From Persicaria tinctoria (lineage: Eukaryota > Streptophyta > Magnoliopsida > Caryophyllales > Polygonaceae): a stretch of 64,000 nt of DNA. The stretch spans positions 37,749,001-37,813,000 of the forward strand of contig JBANSL010000001.1 in NCBI GenBank assembly GCA_037127255.1, given 5' to 3'. Shown here in pieces: positions 46,981-59,458 of this stretch. Every line of letters starts with the position of its first letter. The stretch's first letter is position 1. Made by a program: the position numbers and the translations under genes. The notes beneath the pieces were generated by a model, which was not told the DNA's origin, did no database searches, and saw only the letters and a program-made list of their open reading frames with translations.

Positions 46981-46992
46981 GCTCTGATGCCA
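46981..46992 (-). promoter_or_regulatory. Element D primer binding site (tRNA-iMet)
   Basis: The minus strand reads TGGCATCAGAGC, one mismatch from the initiator tRNA-Met complement, three bases from the LTR. Confidence 0.87.
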
Positions 46993-46995
46993 ATT

Positions 46996-47917
46996 TGATA
47001 CGGAGTTAGCCGTAGGATGGCCCGATCTTCGACAATCAAACAAGAATTAACAAGAACAGAAGCAAAGACTCAAGAAACGCTAGATCTATGAAAAAATCGA
47101 CCAAGACGACTCAAGAACACAAAAGGACGCAGCAAACTCGATCAACAAAACTGACTCGAAATCGACTAAAGACAAAGAACATGACTCGATTATAAACTGA
47201 AAATAGAGACTTGATAAAAGCAATAAGAGACCGATAGAATTGGTGATTCGAACTAAGATAGAACGAGATAAAGACCACATGCCTCCTAAGAGGGTAGGAA
47301 CCAAGTATCAACGACTATAAAGCCCGCCTCTACAACCTTACACAACCAAGCGGACAACTTGGAGGCACAAGGAGGGGACTTGTGATTACCAAGATCACCA
47401 AGCTCTCGCTAGGTTGATGAACTCAAAGCAAACCAAGCAAGATCAAAACCAATTGTGCAATCGATGAGCAACACTTCGAATCGGTTGACTTTCTCACACT
47501 TGTGTTTCACACAAAGGCTGAAATTCTTAATAATGGAAGACGTGTTCTACAATGATGTGTGTCCGGTTATATAACCCTAACAAGAGGTATGGCCGAAAAT
47601 AATTATAAAAATATTAATTTAACGAAATTAATAAAATAACCCTAAAAGTTTCCTAAAATAACTTATGTAGAAAAGTTACTAAAATAGGAAATAAAACAAT
47701 GTTCAAAACTTAGACATTTCGGCCCTAACATGTGCCTAGGATGGTTCGAGAATCTTGATCACAATGCACATGTATGTCTTCAATGTAGGCTCGGGGTGTT
47801 GAACCTTGCTCGAGAACAAAGCATGACTCACAAAAGTGAATGAGTCGCGTTGAAGCTTCTTAGCTCGGGCTCGAGTCATTGGTCTGTCTCCAAGTATGAT
47901 CGGCGTGTTTGGAGCTG
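46996..47917 (-). repeat. Element D LTR
   Basis: The PBS-side border TGATACGGAGTTAGCCG is clear and matches E. A TATA box (TATATAA) is at 47567-47573 on the minus strand. The outer border is approximate. Upstream sequence to 47964 reads on the minus strand as a polyprotein end (GTGGGACCATC, as before E's 3' LTR), and the LTR start codes for RPMTRARAKKLQ. So a 3' internal end seems to precede this LTR. Confidence 0.7.
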
Positions 47918-47964
47918 TAGAAGATGGTCCCACATAAGTAAAGGAATGAACTCACCGAATAACG
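47918..47964 (-). other. Short 3'-internal-like sequence before the D LTR
   Basis: About 45 bp in which TATGTGGGACCATCTTC on the minus strand resembles the sequence just before E's 3' LTR (GATGCGGGACCATCCAAG). It ends at the TAACG duplicated by K. Confidence 0.45.
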
Positions 47965-50080
47965 TGTAACACCCCTTCTTAATACACTGAAGAGATGTTT
48001 CAGCGCCAACAATTACGCAAACTTTAATGTCTTTGTAACCGCCTTAGGCTTATAGGGACATGAAACCATGCTCCCATAAACAAGATGATAAAATACAAAT
48101 ATTAAATAAGTGGAAGACTTAAATATAAAGTAATATTCTAAAATAAAATAAGTTACCCAAAATAAAGTGGTCCAAATACAATAAATGAAATAATGAAATA
48201 GTAGCAGTGGAAATAATATTCAAATAGTATCAGCGCAATGAATAAAATAAATCCCATAAATTCTAAAAGTTTGTACATTAATTCAAAACCACAATAAAAC
48301 TGAAAACAATGAAATCTTTTATTCTTCAGCGCCTAAAGATCGTTTACCTAAACTTGTGGATCGACGGCTGAGGTGTAGTATGCATACCAGGGACCCCAAC
48401 CGTCCAAAGGAGAAAAATAGGACGGTTAGTCTTTTTACGACTAGCAAGTAGCAGAAAGTAAAATGTTTAAGACTTAGTCTACCACCCATTGACCATAAAA
48501 GGGTATTGGTGATTGTAGACTAAAATATGAATTAGGAGTAAACATTTATGTGGAACCTGACTCGTTTAATTAAAATAAAATAAAAGAACAGGATGATCAA
48601 AAAGGACTGAGTGTTGGAATTGGATGCGGATCCGGAGATCCTAGGGAATCATATTTCGAGTACGGAAAGAATATGATATAACGTCACTGAAAGTAGGCCA
48701 CCTATTAGTAAGTAATGTACAACACAGTAATAGTAATTACACACTATACACAACCTCATCGTTTAATTAGGACAAGTGATACCGGCCTCGGCCGCATATA
48801 CTGGGCGGATGGCCTACTACCCTTAGGTAGATGTACCCATTCGAGAGATTTGCAATTTCGAAGGGGCATCTCATGAGACGTTTATAGAGCAAGGTATAAC
48901 TGAACCTTGGCCTGAATTTACGCTTTTTCCATTATTTAACACACACATACTAATAACAATAATAACAACAACAATTATAATAATAACACAAACGGTATAA
49001 ATACCAATCCATGATTACATCCTAGGTGACCACAAAAGGCATAATGTACACTTTAGATCTATAAAGTGCACGAAATAATATAACTGACAAGCATGGATAT
49101 TCAAAACCAATAATATACCATACTTAACTAGCATGAAGGAACAAAATGGACAAATCATGCTTTTTAGGATGTTCGGGCATCTAATATAATTTTCTCAAAC
49201 CATAGGGTCAGATTATAATTTCCCGAGTTGACATGCTATGTGAGATTAAGGAATTGATAAATAGCAACAAACTGAACTAACTTGCATATTTACCACAAAC
49301 TCATAGCATGGAACTTATAAAAGACACAAAAAGCAATAATTGCGAAAAAGGCACGAAATTTGCAGAAATGCACTGATTGAACCAAACTACTTGCCTTAAT
49401 CCGATGAAATTCTTTTTCGTGGTTGAGCAAAATAATTTGATAACGGACCTGATATTTTACATAATTAAATAGGGTATTAGTAACTTTTCATAAATTACGG
49501 AAACGGCACCGTAACTTTTAAAAAGTACAAAACCTACCCTTGCTTTTCCAAAAGCCAACCCAATTCTGTACCCACAAAATCTCAGGAGGTATAAAGGCGG
49601 TAAAATGTTCCAAAACAGTATGTAGGTTAGATTAAACATCGCATACTTATTCGAAACTCGACAAATTGCGATGAATAGACCGGATCTTACCCAAACGGGA
49701 CTCGGAAACGTCCAACGTTCGAGCCTATGATCCCTCGATATGATATGAATCTGTAAAGGAATACCTTTTGTGAGATAACAACACTTGGATTGAAGGGAAG
49801 AAAGAAAAACGTACACAAAACACGTTTTTCTGCACAACAGAAACACTGCTCACCAGTCAAGTTCGAGGCTGTGGTGCGATCTCCTCAAAGAAGGTATGAC
49901 GGAAAGAGCAGATGAGTTCAACAAAGGGTTTTGCAAGCTTTCTGATTCAGTCGATCATTGTCGATCATTGTCTGCAGAAGCCCGAAAGTTGGCTTGTCGA
50001 TCATTGTCTGCAGAAACTTCCGACGTCGATTTGGACGTCTTTCCGGTGAGCTGCTGCGTCGGGATTTGCACGGTGGTCGC
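47965..50080 (+). repeat. K left part
   Basis: No coding sequence recognised. It is AT-rich, with an AATAACAACAACAATTATAA stretch at 48957-48990. At 49950-50010 the phrase TCGATCATTGTCTGCAGAA is repeated. Confidence 0.65.
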
Positions 50081-52268
50081 TGTTGTAAGGAGAAATCGAG
50101 TATGAAATATAACGAAATAGATCAAACCAGACTTAGGCCTCAGCAAATAAATACAAGACTCCTCCAATGCAGTAAGAGAAAGTCAGGATCGAATCCACGA
50201 GAAAGCACGTCAGCAGTTCTTAGGTAGCTGTAAATTCTCACAACAACAACAGAAAGACATAATCGCAGAAAGGAAAGAAACAAATAAACCCGGCAAGGGC
50301 AACTAAAACAAAAGCAAAGAAACTAAAGACAGAAAGTAAAGCAAAGAACAAAGCGAAGCAAGAAATAAAACAAAGCAGCAGGACGTACTCGATCTCGACT
50401 TAGCCTACTCGAGATCGACTAACAGCAAAAGACAGAAACTTCACAGTTGACAACAGAAGCAAAACACCAACTCGACTAAGACAAACCCAACTCGAGATCG
50501 ACAAGACACTCCTCGATCTCGACCAAGGCTCCTCTATGTCGACAAGAAACAGAAAACACAAACTTGCAGATTTTTGACAGAATTCAGAAATTTGACAGAA
50601 ATAAACTCAATATGCTAAAAGACCTCCAAGGCCAGGGTTTCAACACCACAACGATAACCATGCAAAGTAACACATAAAGGCATAAAAGATCATGCTTTCC
50701 ATCAAATAACTTTCGTCATTAACAAATAGGCATATAGAGGCTCTCGCATAAACCCTAATTGTTACTAGCCCTTTTTCACATAATTAATCCAAGTTGCAAT
50801 AAGATCACTTTCGCTTCAATAACACAAACAAGGAACACCTTCAACTCTCGCAAAAGAATCATGCTCATAGGGATAGAAGATGAATTGCACAAAAAGATCT
50901 GACCTTTATCGCATCGCCTCACATGGCCACCGTCGGGCTCACCCCAGCCCCAGAAGTGGGTGGACTACTCACGCCTCATCGCAATCGCAGACATTGAATG
51001 AAAAAAGAAATAACTTGCATTAAAACTAAATTCAAAGCCTTTTACAATCCTGGCAATCAACTTTCGCAGAAAGCCAATACCCTAAAAACCTTAGAACTCC
51101 TAAACTTCTTTTTGGAACTAACTAATTGTGTCTTGAATTGAATCTGAACTGGAATGAATAAAACTGAGCCCCCTAGGGCTTTATTTATAGTCTTCATTCC
51201 CTAGCTATTCTAGGAAAGAAGATATCTATCTTTATCTAAATCTATATCTAAAAGCATAAAAGATAAATAAATGTTTTAAGGAATTAAATCAACTAGGAAA
51301 AGATAAAACTAATTAAGGTAGGTCTTCATGTCTTGATAGATCTTGTCTCCTTGGATAGAACTTGATGTATTCGGATAGATCTTCGATGGATTTGGATAGA
51401 ATCTTCCGCCTTCGCGCCCAAGGAAAGCCAATTCTAGTCGGACAGGCCAAGTCGAGAAGCTTCTGGAACGCGGCTCTACTCGAGATCGACCACGACTCGT
51501 CGACCTTGACAAGGATGGCTCGTCGACTGGGTTTCCTCGGGTTGGGGTGCTCGATGTGCTCGGACTGGGGCTCAGGTGCTCGTCGACCTCGACCACTCCT
51601 TGTCGATGTCGAGTAGGATGGGCTTGTCGACTGGGTCTCCCCGGGTAGGTCTAGTCGACTGGCTCGGATCCGGACTCAAGGTCTTGTCGACCTCGACCAA
51701 GGCTCCTCGAGGTCGAGTTGGGTTCTCCCTTTCCGCTCCCGCTCCTGCGAGTTGCTTCATCCGCTGGCAGCGAGTGGAGTCGCTGGCAGCGAGTCTCGCC
51801 TGGTTGTCCTCGACTTCGTCCTCGGCTTCTCGGGCAGCTCTCCTCGTCGACTCCGGGCATGACTTTGGGCTTCGTCGATCTCGACCAGGGCTTCGTCGAG
51901 ATCGAGTAGAGTCCCGGAGCTGGGTGGTCTGGCTCTCTCGATCAGGCTCTGTCGACAAGGTTGCTCGGACATGGCTTGTCGAGGTCGAGTAGGCCTACTC
52001 GAGGTCGAGTAGCCTTGGCTCGTAGACTTATTCCGCTGCTTTGACCTTGGACTTCTGTAGTGGTTTTCCGAGCTTTTCCGACCTTCTATAGAATTGATGT
52101 AAAACGCCTCGATTTCTGCGAATTAAACAAAAACTGGTGTAGATTCCATAATTTGGCAAATAAACATAAACTACATAGATTATGTACTCTCTTAGCCCAA
52201 ATGCATGTAATGTATACAAAAATCGATATAAAAGTAAGTGTAAAACATGGCAAATTAGGCTCACAACA
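50081..52268 (-). repeat. Element B 3' LTR
   Basis: 2188 bp, TGTTGTAAGG to CTCACAACA. The TATA box is at 51182-51189 (minus). U3 has paired TCGANNTCGA words starting at 51480/51500, 51583/51603, 51687/51707, 51875/51896 and 51979/51999. Pair members are 20-21 bp apart; pair to pair is 103-104 bp, with one 188-bp step that contains GCTGGCAGCGAGTG-type repeats. U5 has words at about 50389-50525. Confidence 0.95.
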
Positions 52269-52304
52269 AACACCCCATACTTAAGCTTGCTTGTCCTCAA
52301 GCAA
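52269..52304 (-). promoter_or_regulatory. Element B polypurine tract and hairpin
   Basis: The minus strand reads AAGTATGGGGTGTT to the LTR border. The hairpin TTGCTTGAGGACAAGCAA is at 52287-52304. Confidence 0.78.
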
Positions 52305-53730
52305 TACTTTTAATTGTCATTCAGGGGAAGAATTCAAACTCTCAACATCTGAGATTCATTCTCATATGTCCCTGCAATCAATTACCATCCTCGAAAAGGT
52401 ACTAATGTCACAGATTCATGCATGTGCAAATATGTAAAAGCAACATCTACTCACAAAAGGAGGGTTATGCAAAAACAATATAAGTGACAAAGCATTGATA
52501 ATCAAGAAGACTTTAATTTAAGCTCATGACGGAGTAGATTGGTAAAAGGCTAAAAGGTGGGCAATTTTTGGCAATGTGGTGCTTTTGATCCGGGGAAATG
52601 GAGTATTTCCAAATTTTGAGTTTCATTCCACATTTTTTCTCCATATAATTCATCACCTTTCATATTGCTTTTCTCAATAATAATGCTTTTACCTCTCTAA
52701 CCTCAGCACTGCCTTCTCGGGAGTCGCAAACATGGGTGTCATGAATGGCCCCGGATACTTAGTGCTTTGGACTCCTCACAATGTGTCCCATCTCTCCAAA
52801 CTATTATCTCAGAGAGCAGGGTCAATCTACCTTTATCTCCTGAGGTGATTGGATTTTCTTTCACTCATTAAATTTTCCATATATTTCAAACAATTTCCTT
52901 TCCAAACTCCAATAATGATAACAACACAAACACCATATAGTAATCTCCATAATGTAACATCATTCTCAACATAATCCCCGGATAAGGTAAAGAATGACAA
53001 TATTTAAGAATATGTGGAGCGATATTTGAAATAAGGCATATTTATGGCTTTTGTGATGCATAAGCATAGGTAAGGCTAGGAATTATAACAATATGAGCAT
53101 TATATGGAAATATAAAGTCCTCTATCATCTTATCATGCAATATGTCAAAAGCAACTTCAAATTTTACCTCCTTTCATGGTTTTCAATAAATAATGCACTT
53201 CATTGTGACTTCCCTTTACTAGGCAATTTCATGCTATATCTCTAATGAATCCAATTTTGCATCGTCGAGTTCAATATAAGCTTCCATGACTTTATTCAAA
53301 AAAATTTAATTGGGGTCATTTTTCTCAAATTTTTGGAAATTCACATAAATCAATAATGCATTCCAAAATAGCCATGTAGCAATTGAAAGAAATAATGCAC
53401 AAGTCATGTCAAATAAATTAAATATGCATAAAGTAAGCCCTTCCCTCACCCCATACTTAAACATCACAGTGTCCTCACTGTATAAAAAAAAAGTAGGGGT
53501 AAAGAAAGAAACTCACAAGACAGGTGTGCAGGGCCTTTTAACTTCGACTGGAGCACCTCCTGGGCCGATTAAGACTTGGTTTTATCCATTGACCTGAAAA
53601 GTAGAAGACATATACCCATAATAGAAACAATAAAAAGTGTTCAAAACCAAAAACAAAGTCTCAAATGTCCTAAAAAGTCTATGTACAAGCTCTAGATTTT
53701 ATAGTCGTTAGGCGGACTTTCCATTTATGA
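52305..53730 (-). other. Element B 3' untranslated region
   Basis: No ORF of note. Parts align with the A and G 3' regions. The second box CCCCATACTTAAACATCACA then GTGTCCTCACTGT is at about 53450-53480. Unlike A, TCGA words are absent from the end of this region (about 53500-53600). Confidence 0.6.
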
Positions 53731-54069
53731 TCAAGGTGGCATCTGCAGGGCCCATGTAGCTTGGGCCTCAAATAAGACTCCATTCTTGTCCATCAGCTGC
53801 AATCCTCCAGAATGGATCTTGTTCACCACGAACGGTCCCATCCGCTTCTTGTTGAATTTGTTGGGAAACCAATGATCCTTTGATTTAGAGACATAGAGTT
53901 TGTCTCCAACTTCATACTCCTTCGGCTCATCATTGGAAGTCCTGCACAATCGCACATACCAAGGCAGACCTCTCCCATGTATAGATAAATCTTTAATGCA
54001 AATAGGAGAAGAAAGATCCATACCTTGGCTCACCTTCGCAGAGACGGAATCAGGGACAACGGTGTTTGG

Positions 54070-54590
54070 TCGATCTCGACTAGAGTTAGTCGATCTCGAC
54101 AAGTCTGCTGGTCCTGATGGTGGTCTGCTCGAAGATTCAGAAGTCGACGACGACAGGGTCTGGTCGATCTCGACAAGCCTGTTCGACCTCGACAAGGGCT
54201 CTGGTCCTGGTGTCTGCAGCGTCGAGGAAGGTGTCGTCGAGGAAGAGGTGGTCTTGTCGATCTCGACAAGGCTACTCGAGATCGAGTAGCCTTCTCCTCC
54301 TGGTGGCTTGCTCATCGAGGAAGGCGGGTCTGGGCTCTCCGAGTGGTGGTCGATCTCGACAAGGGTGGTCGAGATCGACAAGGGCTCTTCTGGCTTTGGT
54401 GGTGTGCTCGAGGAAGCAGGGACTGGTGGCTCCGAGTTGTGGTCGACCTCGACGAGCCTACTCGAGATCGAGTAGGGTGGCTCCTCTGGTTTGCTGCTCG
54501 ACGAAGCCGGCTCTGGTGGAGTCTCCTTGGTCTGGTCGAGATCGACTAGGGTTCTACTCGAGGTCGAGGAGCCCTGGTCGATCTTGACCC
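54070..54590. repeat. 93-bp tandem array of paired TCGANNTCGA words in the element B coding region
   Basis: Pairs start at 54070/54090, 54164/54183, 54257/54276, 54350/54369, 54443/54462 and 54537/54559. Pair-to-pair steps are 94, 93, 93, 93 and 94 bp (about 31 codons). Within a pair, one word is read as S-I-S or S-R-S and the other as V-E-V/I-D, so the DNA is conserved across frames while the sequence between words has diverged. Confidence 0.9.
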
Positions 54591-55507
54591 CATACTCAGC
54601 TCCTGTCAAGGCATCCGAGAAATAATTAATCCATAACGACTTACCTTGCTCTGTGTCGATTGGATTTTCTGTGTTCTCCTTGAGGATTGCCATGATCTCC
54701 TCCACCTGGGCCTCCATGTCCCTATTTTCTATCTCTTCAGGGGTCATATTTCTGACCTTAGGTTCCCCGCAGGTGATGTAGCCAGCTGAGATAGATTTGA
54801 CCTCTTCCATTGGACCTGTATGCCTTTCAGTTTTATTAAAGGAATACTCAATTACCTCATCGCTGATGTTGAAGGTGAGCACTCCTTTCCGTACGCTTAT
54901 GTTGGCATCCACATTCGCCAAGAATGGTCTTCCTAAAATAATTGGACAAGCAGGATCTTCTTGCATATCAACTATTAAGAAATCAGTAGGGACGAAGAAT
55001 TTACCTACTTGTACTGGGACATTTTCCACCATGCCTGTTGGAATGACCACCGTGTTGTTGGCCATGTATAGTCTAGCATCCACAGGCTCCAAGGCACCTA
55101 TCTTAATCTTGGACCAAATCGTTAAAGGCATAATACTAACACTAGCTCCAAGATCACACAGGGCATTAATTTTGTATGGACCAAATCCAATAGTTATAGC
55201 AAACTTACCTGGATCCGGCCTCTTCTCCAATATGTCTAGATGGCTGCACTCCTCTGTGATTTCTGCCATCGATCGCTTTTTGCTCAGGATTTCCTTCAGG
55301 AACTTGACATAGGATGGCATTTCATTGAGAGCTTCTGTGAAGGGGATGGTGACGTTGAGCTTCTGAAGCATCTTGATGAAGCGCTGAAACTTTTTCTCCG
55401 CCGGGTCCTTTAGAGATTTTGTGGGGAAATGCAGCTTCTTTTTCTGCGTCGGAGCCAGAACAGACGTCGGAGTTGCTGCAGATTTCTCTACGTCGACCAG
55501 GGGCTCC

Positions 55508-55670
55508 TCGACATCGACAAGGCCTTTGTCGACATCGACCAGATTGGGCCCAGTCGAGTGGCTGTGTGGTGCAGACGAAGATTTTGGCAGGCTCTCCTCG
55601 AGGTCGACGAGTCCTTTGTCGAGGTCGACTAGTCCTTTGTCGAGATCGACCATGGCTTTGTCGAGATCGA
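55508..55670. repeat. 21-bp phased words in the element B gag-protease linker
   Basis: Words start at 55508, 55529, then 55598, 55619, 55640 and 55661, each 21 bp apart within a group. Here they give the 7-residue repeat V-D-L-D-K-G-L. Confidence 0.9.
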
Positions 55671-57275
55671 CTTGCTGTTCCTCGTCGTTCTGCTGGTTCC
55701 CGACCTCTGGCTCTTGCAGTTGATGGCCGCTTCTGAGTTTTACAGCAGCGACGTGTCCAGTCTTTCCCTTAGGATTTGGTTCTGAAGATCCTGGAAGTGT
55801 CCTTGACTGTCTGGGGATTCCGGCTGCCAGCTGACCAATCTGTGTATCAACTGATTTCCTCCAGATATCAATTTCCCCAAGCCTAGAATTGACACCTTGC
55901 ATCTGAGTATAGAGGGAGTTGAAGGATTGCCTAGTTTCTGAGGGGTTTCCCCGTATTTCCTCCAAGACTGTCTGTATATCATCCTTCTTTTGGTCCCTTT
56001 CTGGATGTCCTGGAGCTCTGTAGGGCGGGGGGTTCCTAGGGACACCTTGGTTCCACTGTGGTTACTGAAACCTTTGGTCCCCCATGTAGCGATTGGGACC
56101 CCCTGCGTAAGCTACATCCTCATGATGCTCTGCCATCCTGACTTATTCTGTGTGTGGGCACTCAGGAGTGGTGTGCCTTTGCGATCCGCATTCTATTCAA
56201 GGCTGGTTGACAGAGAGATACTTGACTTGCTTGATGAGCTTCTTGTTCTGATCTCTGTAGTATTGCTCCCTAACATCTGGGTCGACTTCCTTTGCTGGCT
56301 CATAGAGAGGCATAGATGGTGCTGGCCTGGCGTATGGGTTCTCTTCATAGGTTGCATTAGACCCATACTTGTTGTCGTAGTTGGTGAGCTTCTCTAGCAC
56401 ACCCCATGCGTCAATTGGCGGCATCGTCAGATACTCGTAGCGAGTATAATTGTTGATTCTGTCCTTAGTGACTTGATCAAGAGAGTTGAAGAAGATCTCC
56501 TGAATGATGTAGGGTGGCTGTCCATGAGTAGGGCAAGATCGTAGCAGTTCCTTGTAGCGTTCCCATGCCCTTGCCAGCAGTTCTCCTTTCTGCTGTTTAA
56601 AGGCGGTGATTTTCTGGCGGAGATGTGCTGTTTTGGCGGGTGGGAAGAATTTGTTCAGAAACTCTTGCTCTACTTGGGCCCAGGTTGTGAGTGATTTTGC
56701 TTTCAGCCCTTCCAGCCATTTCAGTGCAGGTCCAGCGAGAGACCAGCGAAAAGATTTCATCCTGACATATTCCAGAGTTGTACCTTCTGCAAGAGTACGG
56801 CACATATCATGAAAATTAGTAATATGTTCAAGAGGACACTCATTAAATCTACCATAAAAGGCATTATTTTTAAGCTCTATAAGAAACTGAGTGCGAATTT
56901 CAAAAGAGTTTTCAGGGATAAGAATCGCCGATTCAGGCACGATGAGAGTCGGATGCATATAATCCTCAGCAGTGGTTGGATATTGGGCAAGCTCAGTTTC
57001 CGCTTGCCTCGCGCGTTCGGCTGCTTGTTCCCTTGCTGCTCTCTCAGCGGCGATAGCAGCATCCTTAGCGGCTAATTCCCTGGTAAGCCTAGCGATCAGC
57101 TGTTCCTGTGTCTCCGCAGCTGCCATGGCTCTTTGTAGTTTAGCTCTGATGTGAAAAAGGTGTTCCGGTTCGTCTAAGGCGTCAAACTCAGGTGTTTGAC
57201 CAGAACGTCGCATACACCTGCAAACTAACTCAAAGAAACAGTGAGAACTGACTACCTAAGGCGCGATTGATTGCT

Positions 57276-57293
57276 TCCCCGGCAACGGCGCCA
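57276..57293 (-). promoter_or_regulatory. Element B primer binding site (tRNA-Asp)
   Basis: The minus strand reads TGGCGCCGTTGCCGGGGA, an exact 18-base complement of the plant tRNA-Asp(GTC) 3' end including CCA. It is three bases inside the LTR. Confidence 0.95.
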
Positions 57294-57296
57294 ATT

Positions 57297-59458
57297 TGTT
57301 GTAAGGAGAAATCGAGTATGAAATATAACGAAATAGATCAAACCAGACTTAGGCCTCAGCAAATAAATACAAGACTCCTCCAATGCGGTAAGAGAAAGTC
57401 AGGATCGAATCCACGAGGAAGCACGTCAGCAGTTCTTAGGTAGCTGTAAATTCTCACAGCAACAACAGAAAGACAGAATCGCAGAAAGGAAAGAAAAAAA
57501 TAAACCCGGCAAGGGCAACTAAAACAAAAGCAAAGAAACTAAAGACAGAAAGTAAAGAAAAGAACAAAGCGAAGCAAGAAATAAAACAAAGCAGCAGGAC
57601 GTACTCGATCTCGACTTAGCCTACTCGAGATCGACTAACAGCAAAAGACAGAAACTTCACAGTTGACAACAGAAGCAAAACACCAACTCGACTAAGACAA
57701 ACCCAACTCGAGATCGACAAGACACTCCTCGATCTCGACCAAGGCTCCTCTATGTCGACAAGAAACAGAAAACACAAACTTGCAGATTTTCGACAGAATT
57801 CAGAAATTTGACAGAAATAAACTCAATATGCTAAAAGACCTCCAAGGCCAGGGTTTCAACACCACAACGATAACCATGCAAAGTAACACATAGGCATATA
57901 GAGGCTCTCGCATAAACCCTAATTGTTACTAGCCCTTTTTCACATAATTAATCCAAGTTGCATTAAGATCACTTGCGCTTCAATAACACAAATAAGGATC
58001 ACCTTCAACTCTCGCAAAAGAATCATGCTCATAGGGATAGAAGATGAATTGCACAAAAAGATCTGACCTTTATCGTATCGCCTCACATGGCCACCGTCGG
58101 GCTCACCCCAGCCCCAGAAGTGGGTGGACTACTCACGCCTCATCGCAATCGCAGACATTGAATGAAAAAGAAATAACTTGCATTAAAACTAAATTCAAAG
58201 CCTTTTACAATCCTGGCAATCAACTTTCGCAGAAAGCCAAAACCCTAAAAACCTTAGAACTCCTAAACTTCTTTTTGGAACTAACTAATTGTGTCTTGAA
58301 TTGAATTTGAACTGGAATGAATAAAACTGAGCCCCCTAGGGCTTTATTTATAGTCTTCATTCCCTAGCTATTCTAGGAAAGAAGATATCTATCTTTATCT
58401 AAATCTATATCTAAAAGCATAAAAGATAAATAAATGTTTTAAGGAATTAAATCAACTAGGAAAAGATAAAACTAATTAAGGTAGGTCTTCATGTCTTGAT
58501 AGATCTTGTCTCCTTGGATAGAACTTGATGTATTCGGATAGATCTTCGATGGATTTGGATAGAATCTTCCGCCTTCGCGCCCAAGGAAAGCCAATTCTAG
58601 TCGGACAGGCCAAGTCGAGAAACTTCTGGAACGCGGCTCTACTCGAGATCGACCACGACTCGTCGACCTCGACAAGGATGGCTCGTCGACTAGGCTTCCT
58701 CGGGTTGGGGTGCTCGATGTGCTCGGACTGGGGCTCAGGTGCTCGTCGACCTCGACCACTTCTTGTCGATGTCGAGTAGGATGGGCTTGTCGACTGGGTC
58801 TGCCCGGGTAGGTCTAGTCGACTAGCTCGGATCCGGACTCAAGGTCTTGTCGACCTCGACCAAGGCTTCTCGAGGTCGAGTTGGGTTCTCCCTTTCCGCT
58901 CCCGCTCCCGCGAGTTGCTTCATCCGCTGGCAGCGAGTGGCCTCTTCCGCGGCAGCGAGTGGTCCGCTGCAGCGAGTGGAGTCGCTGGCAGCGAGTCTCG
59001 CCTGGTCGTCCTCGGCTTCCCGGGCAGCTCTCCTCGTCGACTCCGGGCATGACTTTGGGCTTCGTCGATCTCGACCAGGGCTTCGTCGAGATCGAGTAGA
59101 GTCCCGGAGCTGGGTGGTCTGGCTCTCTCGATCAGGCTATGTCGACAAGGTTGCTCGGACAGGGCTTGTCGAGGTCGAGTAGGCCTACTCGAGGTCGAGT
59201 AGCCTTGGCTCGTAGACTTGTTCCGCTGCTTTGAACTTGGACTTATGTAGTGGTTTTCCGATCTTTTCCGACCTTCTGTAGAATTGTTGTAAAACGCCTC
59301 GATTTCTGCGAATTAAACAGAAACTGGTGTAGATTCCATAATTTGGCAAATAAACATAAACTACATAGATTCTATACTCTCTTAGCCCAAATGCATGTAA
59401 TGTATACAGAAATCGATATAAAAGTAAGTGTAAAACATGGCGAATTAGGCTCACAACA
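57297..59458 (-). repeat. Element B 5' LTR
   Basis: 2162 bp, near-identical to 50081-52268 apart from small indels, including a missing segment near 57890 and an extra GCAGCGAGTGG-type block near 58940. The TATA box is at 58345-58352 (minus). Confidence 0.95.

Larger units (their letters stand above)
41397..47917 (-). mobile_element. Element D: chromovirus-type Ty3 element, 3' truncated
   Basis: Minus strand. A 5' LTR, tRNA-iMet primer site, 1.4-kb leader, gag, protease, RT, RNase H and integrase follow in standard Ty3 order. The integrase stops after the second catalytic motif at 41397, where F begins. The 3' LTR is therefore missing. LTR, leader and gag are shared with E. Confidence 0.85.
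53731..57213 (-). pseudogene. Element B gag-protease polyprotein with integrase-C remnant
   Basis: One 1161-codon frame runs from ATG at 57213 to a stop at 53731, broken by TGA at 56197-56199 and TAA at 56062-56064. Parts in order: an Ala-rich coiled coil (about residues 15-80), the gag core (about 100-280; FRWSLAGPALKWLEGLKAKS, RYKELLRSCPTHGQPPY), a zinc knuckle whose first Cys is the TGA codon, a linker with 7-residue VDLDKGL-type repeats, an aspartic protease (CDLGASVSIMPLTIW near residue 685; IILGRPFLANV), and a tail of six ~31-residue units. The end, VGDKLYVSKSKDHWFPNKF then KRMGPFVVNKIHSGG, resembles the integrase GPY/F domain seen in G. Apart from two stops it is well preserved, including start and protease site. 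Confidence 0.9.
50081..59458 (-). mobile_element. Element B: complete gag-protease LTR element
   Basis: Both LTRs (50081-52268 and 57297-59458), primer site, polypurine tract and a perfect 5-bp target duplication GTCGC (50076-50080 and 59459-59463) are present. The LTRs are very similar, so insertion is recent compared with neighbours. The internal region codes only for a gag-protease polyprotein with a C-terminal remnant like the integrase GPY/F domain. No RT, RNase H or integrase core is seen. It is inserted in K. Confidence 0.95.

Noticed and set aside
51576..51992. Long plus-strand ORFs over the B U3 (also 58847-59182, 54117-54587, 7456-7957)
   Set aside because: They are Ser/Arg/Thr-rich translations of TCGA words in LTR or antisense to gag-protease; no domain and no start context.
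55508..55670. VDLDKGL repeat as a functional protein repeat
   Set aside because: The same DNA words occur in non-coding LTRs and in other frames, so the 7-residue repeat follows from 21-bp DNA phasing.
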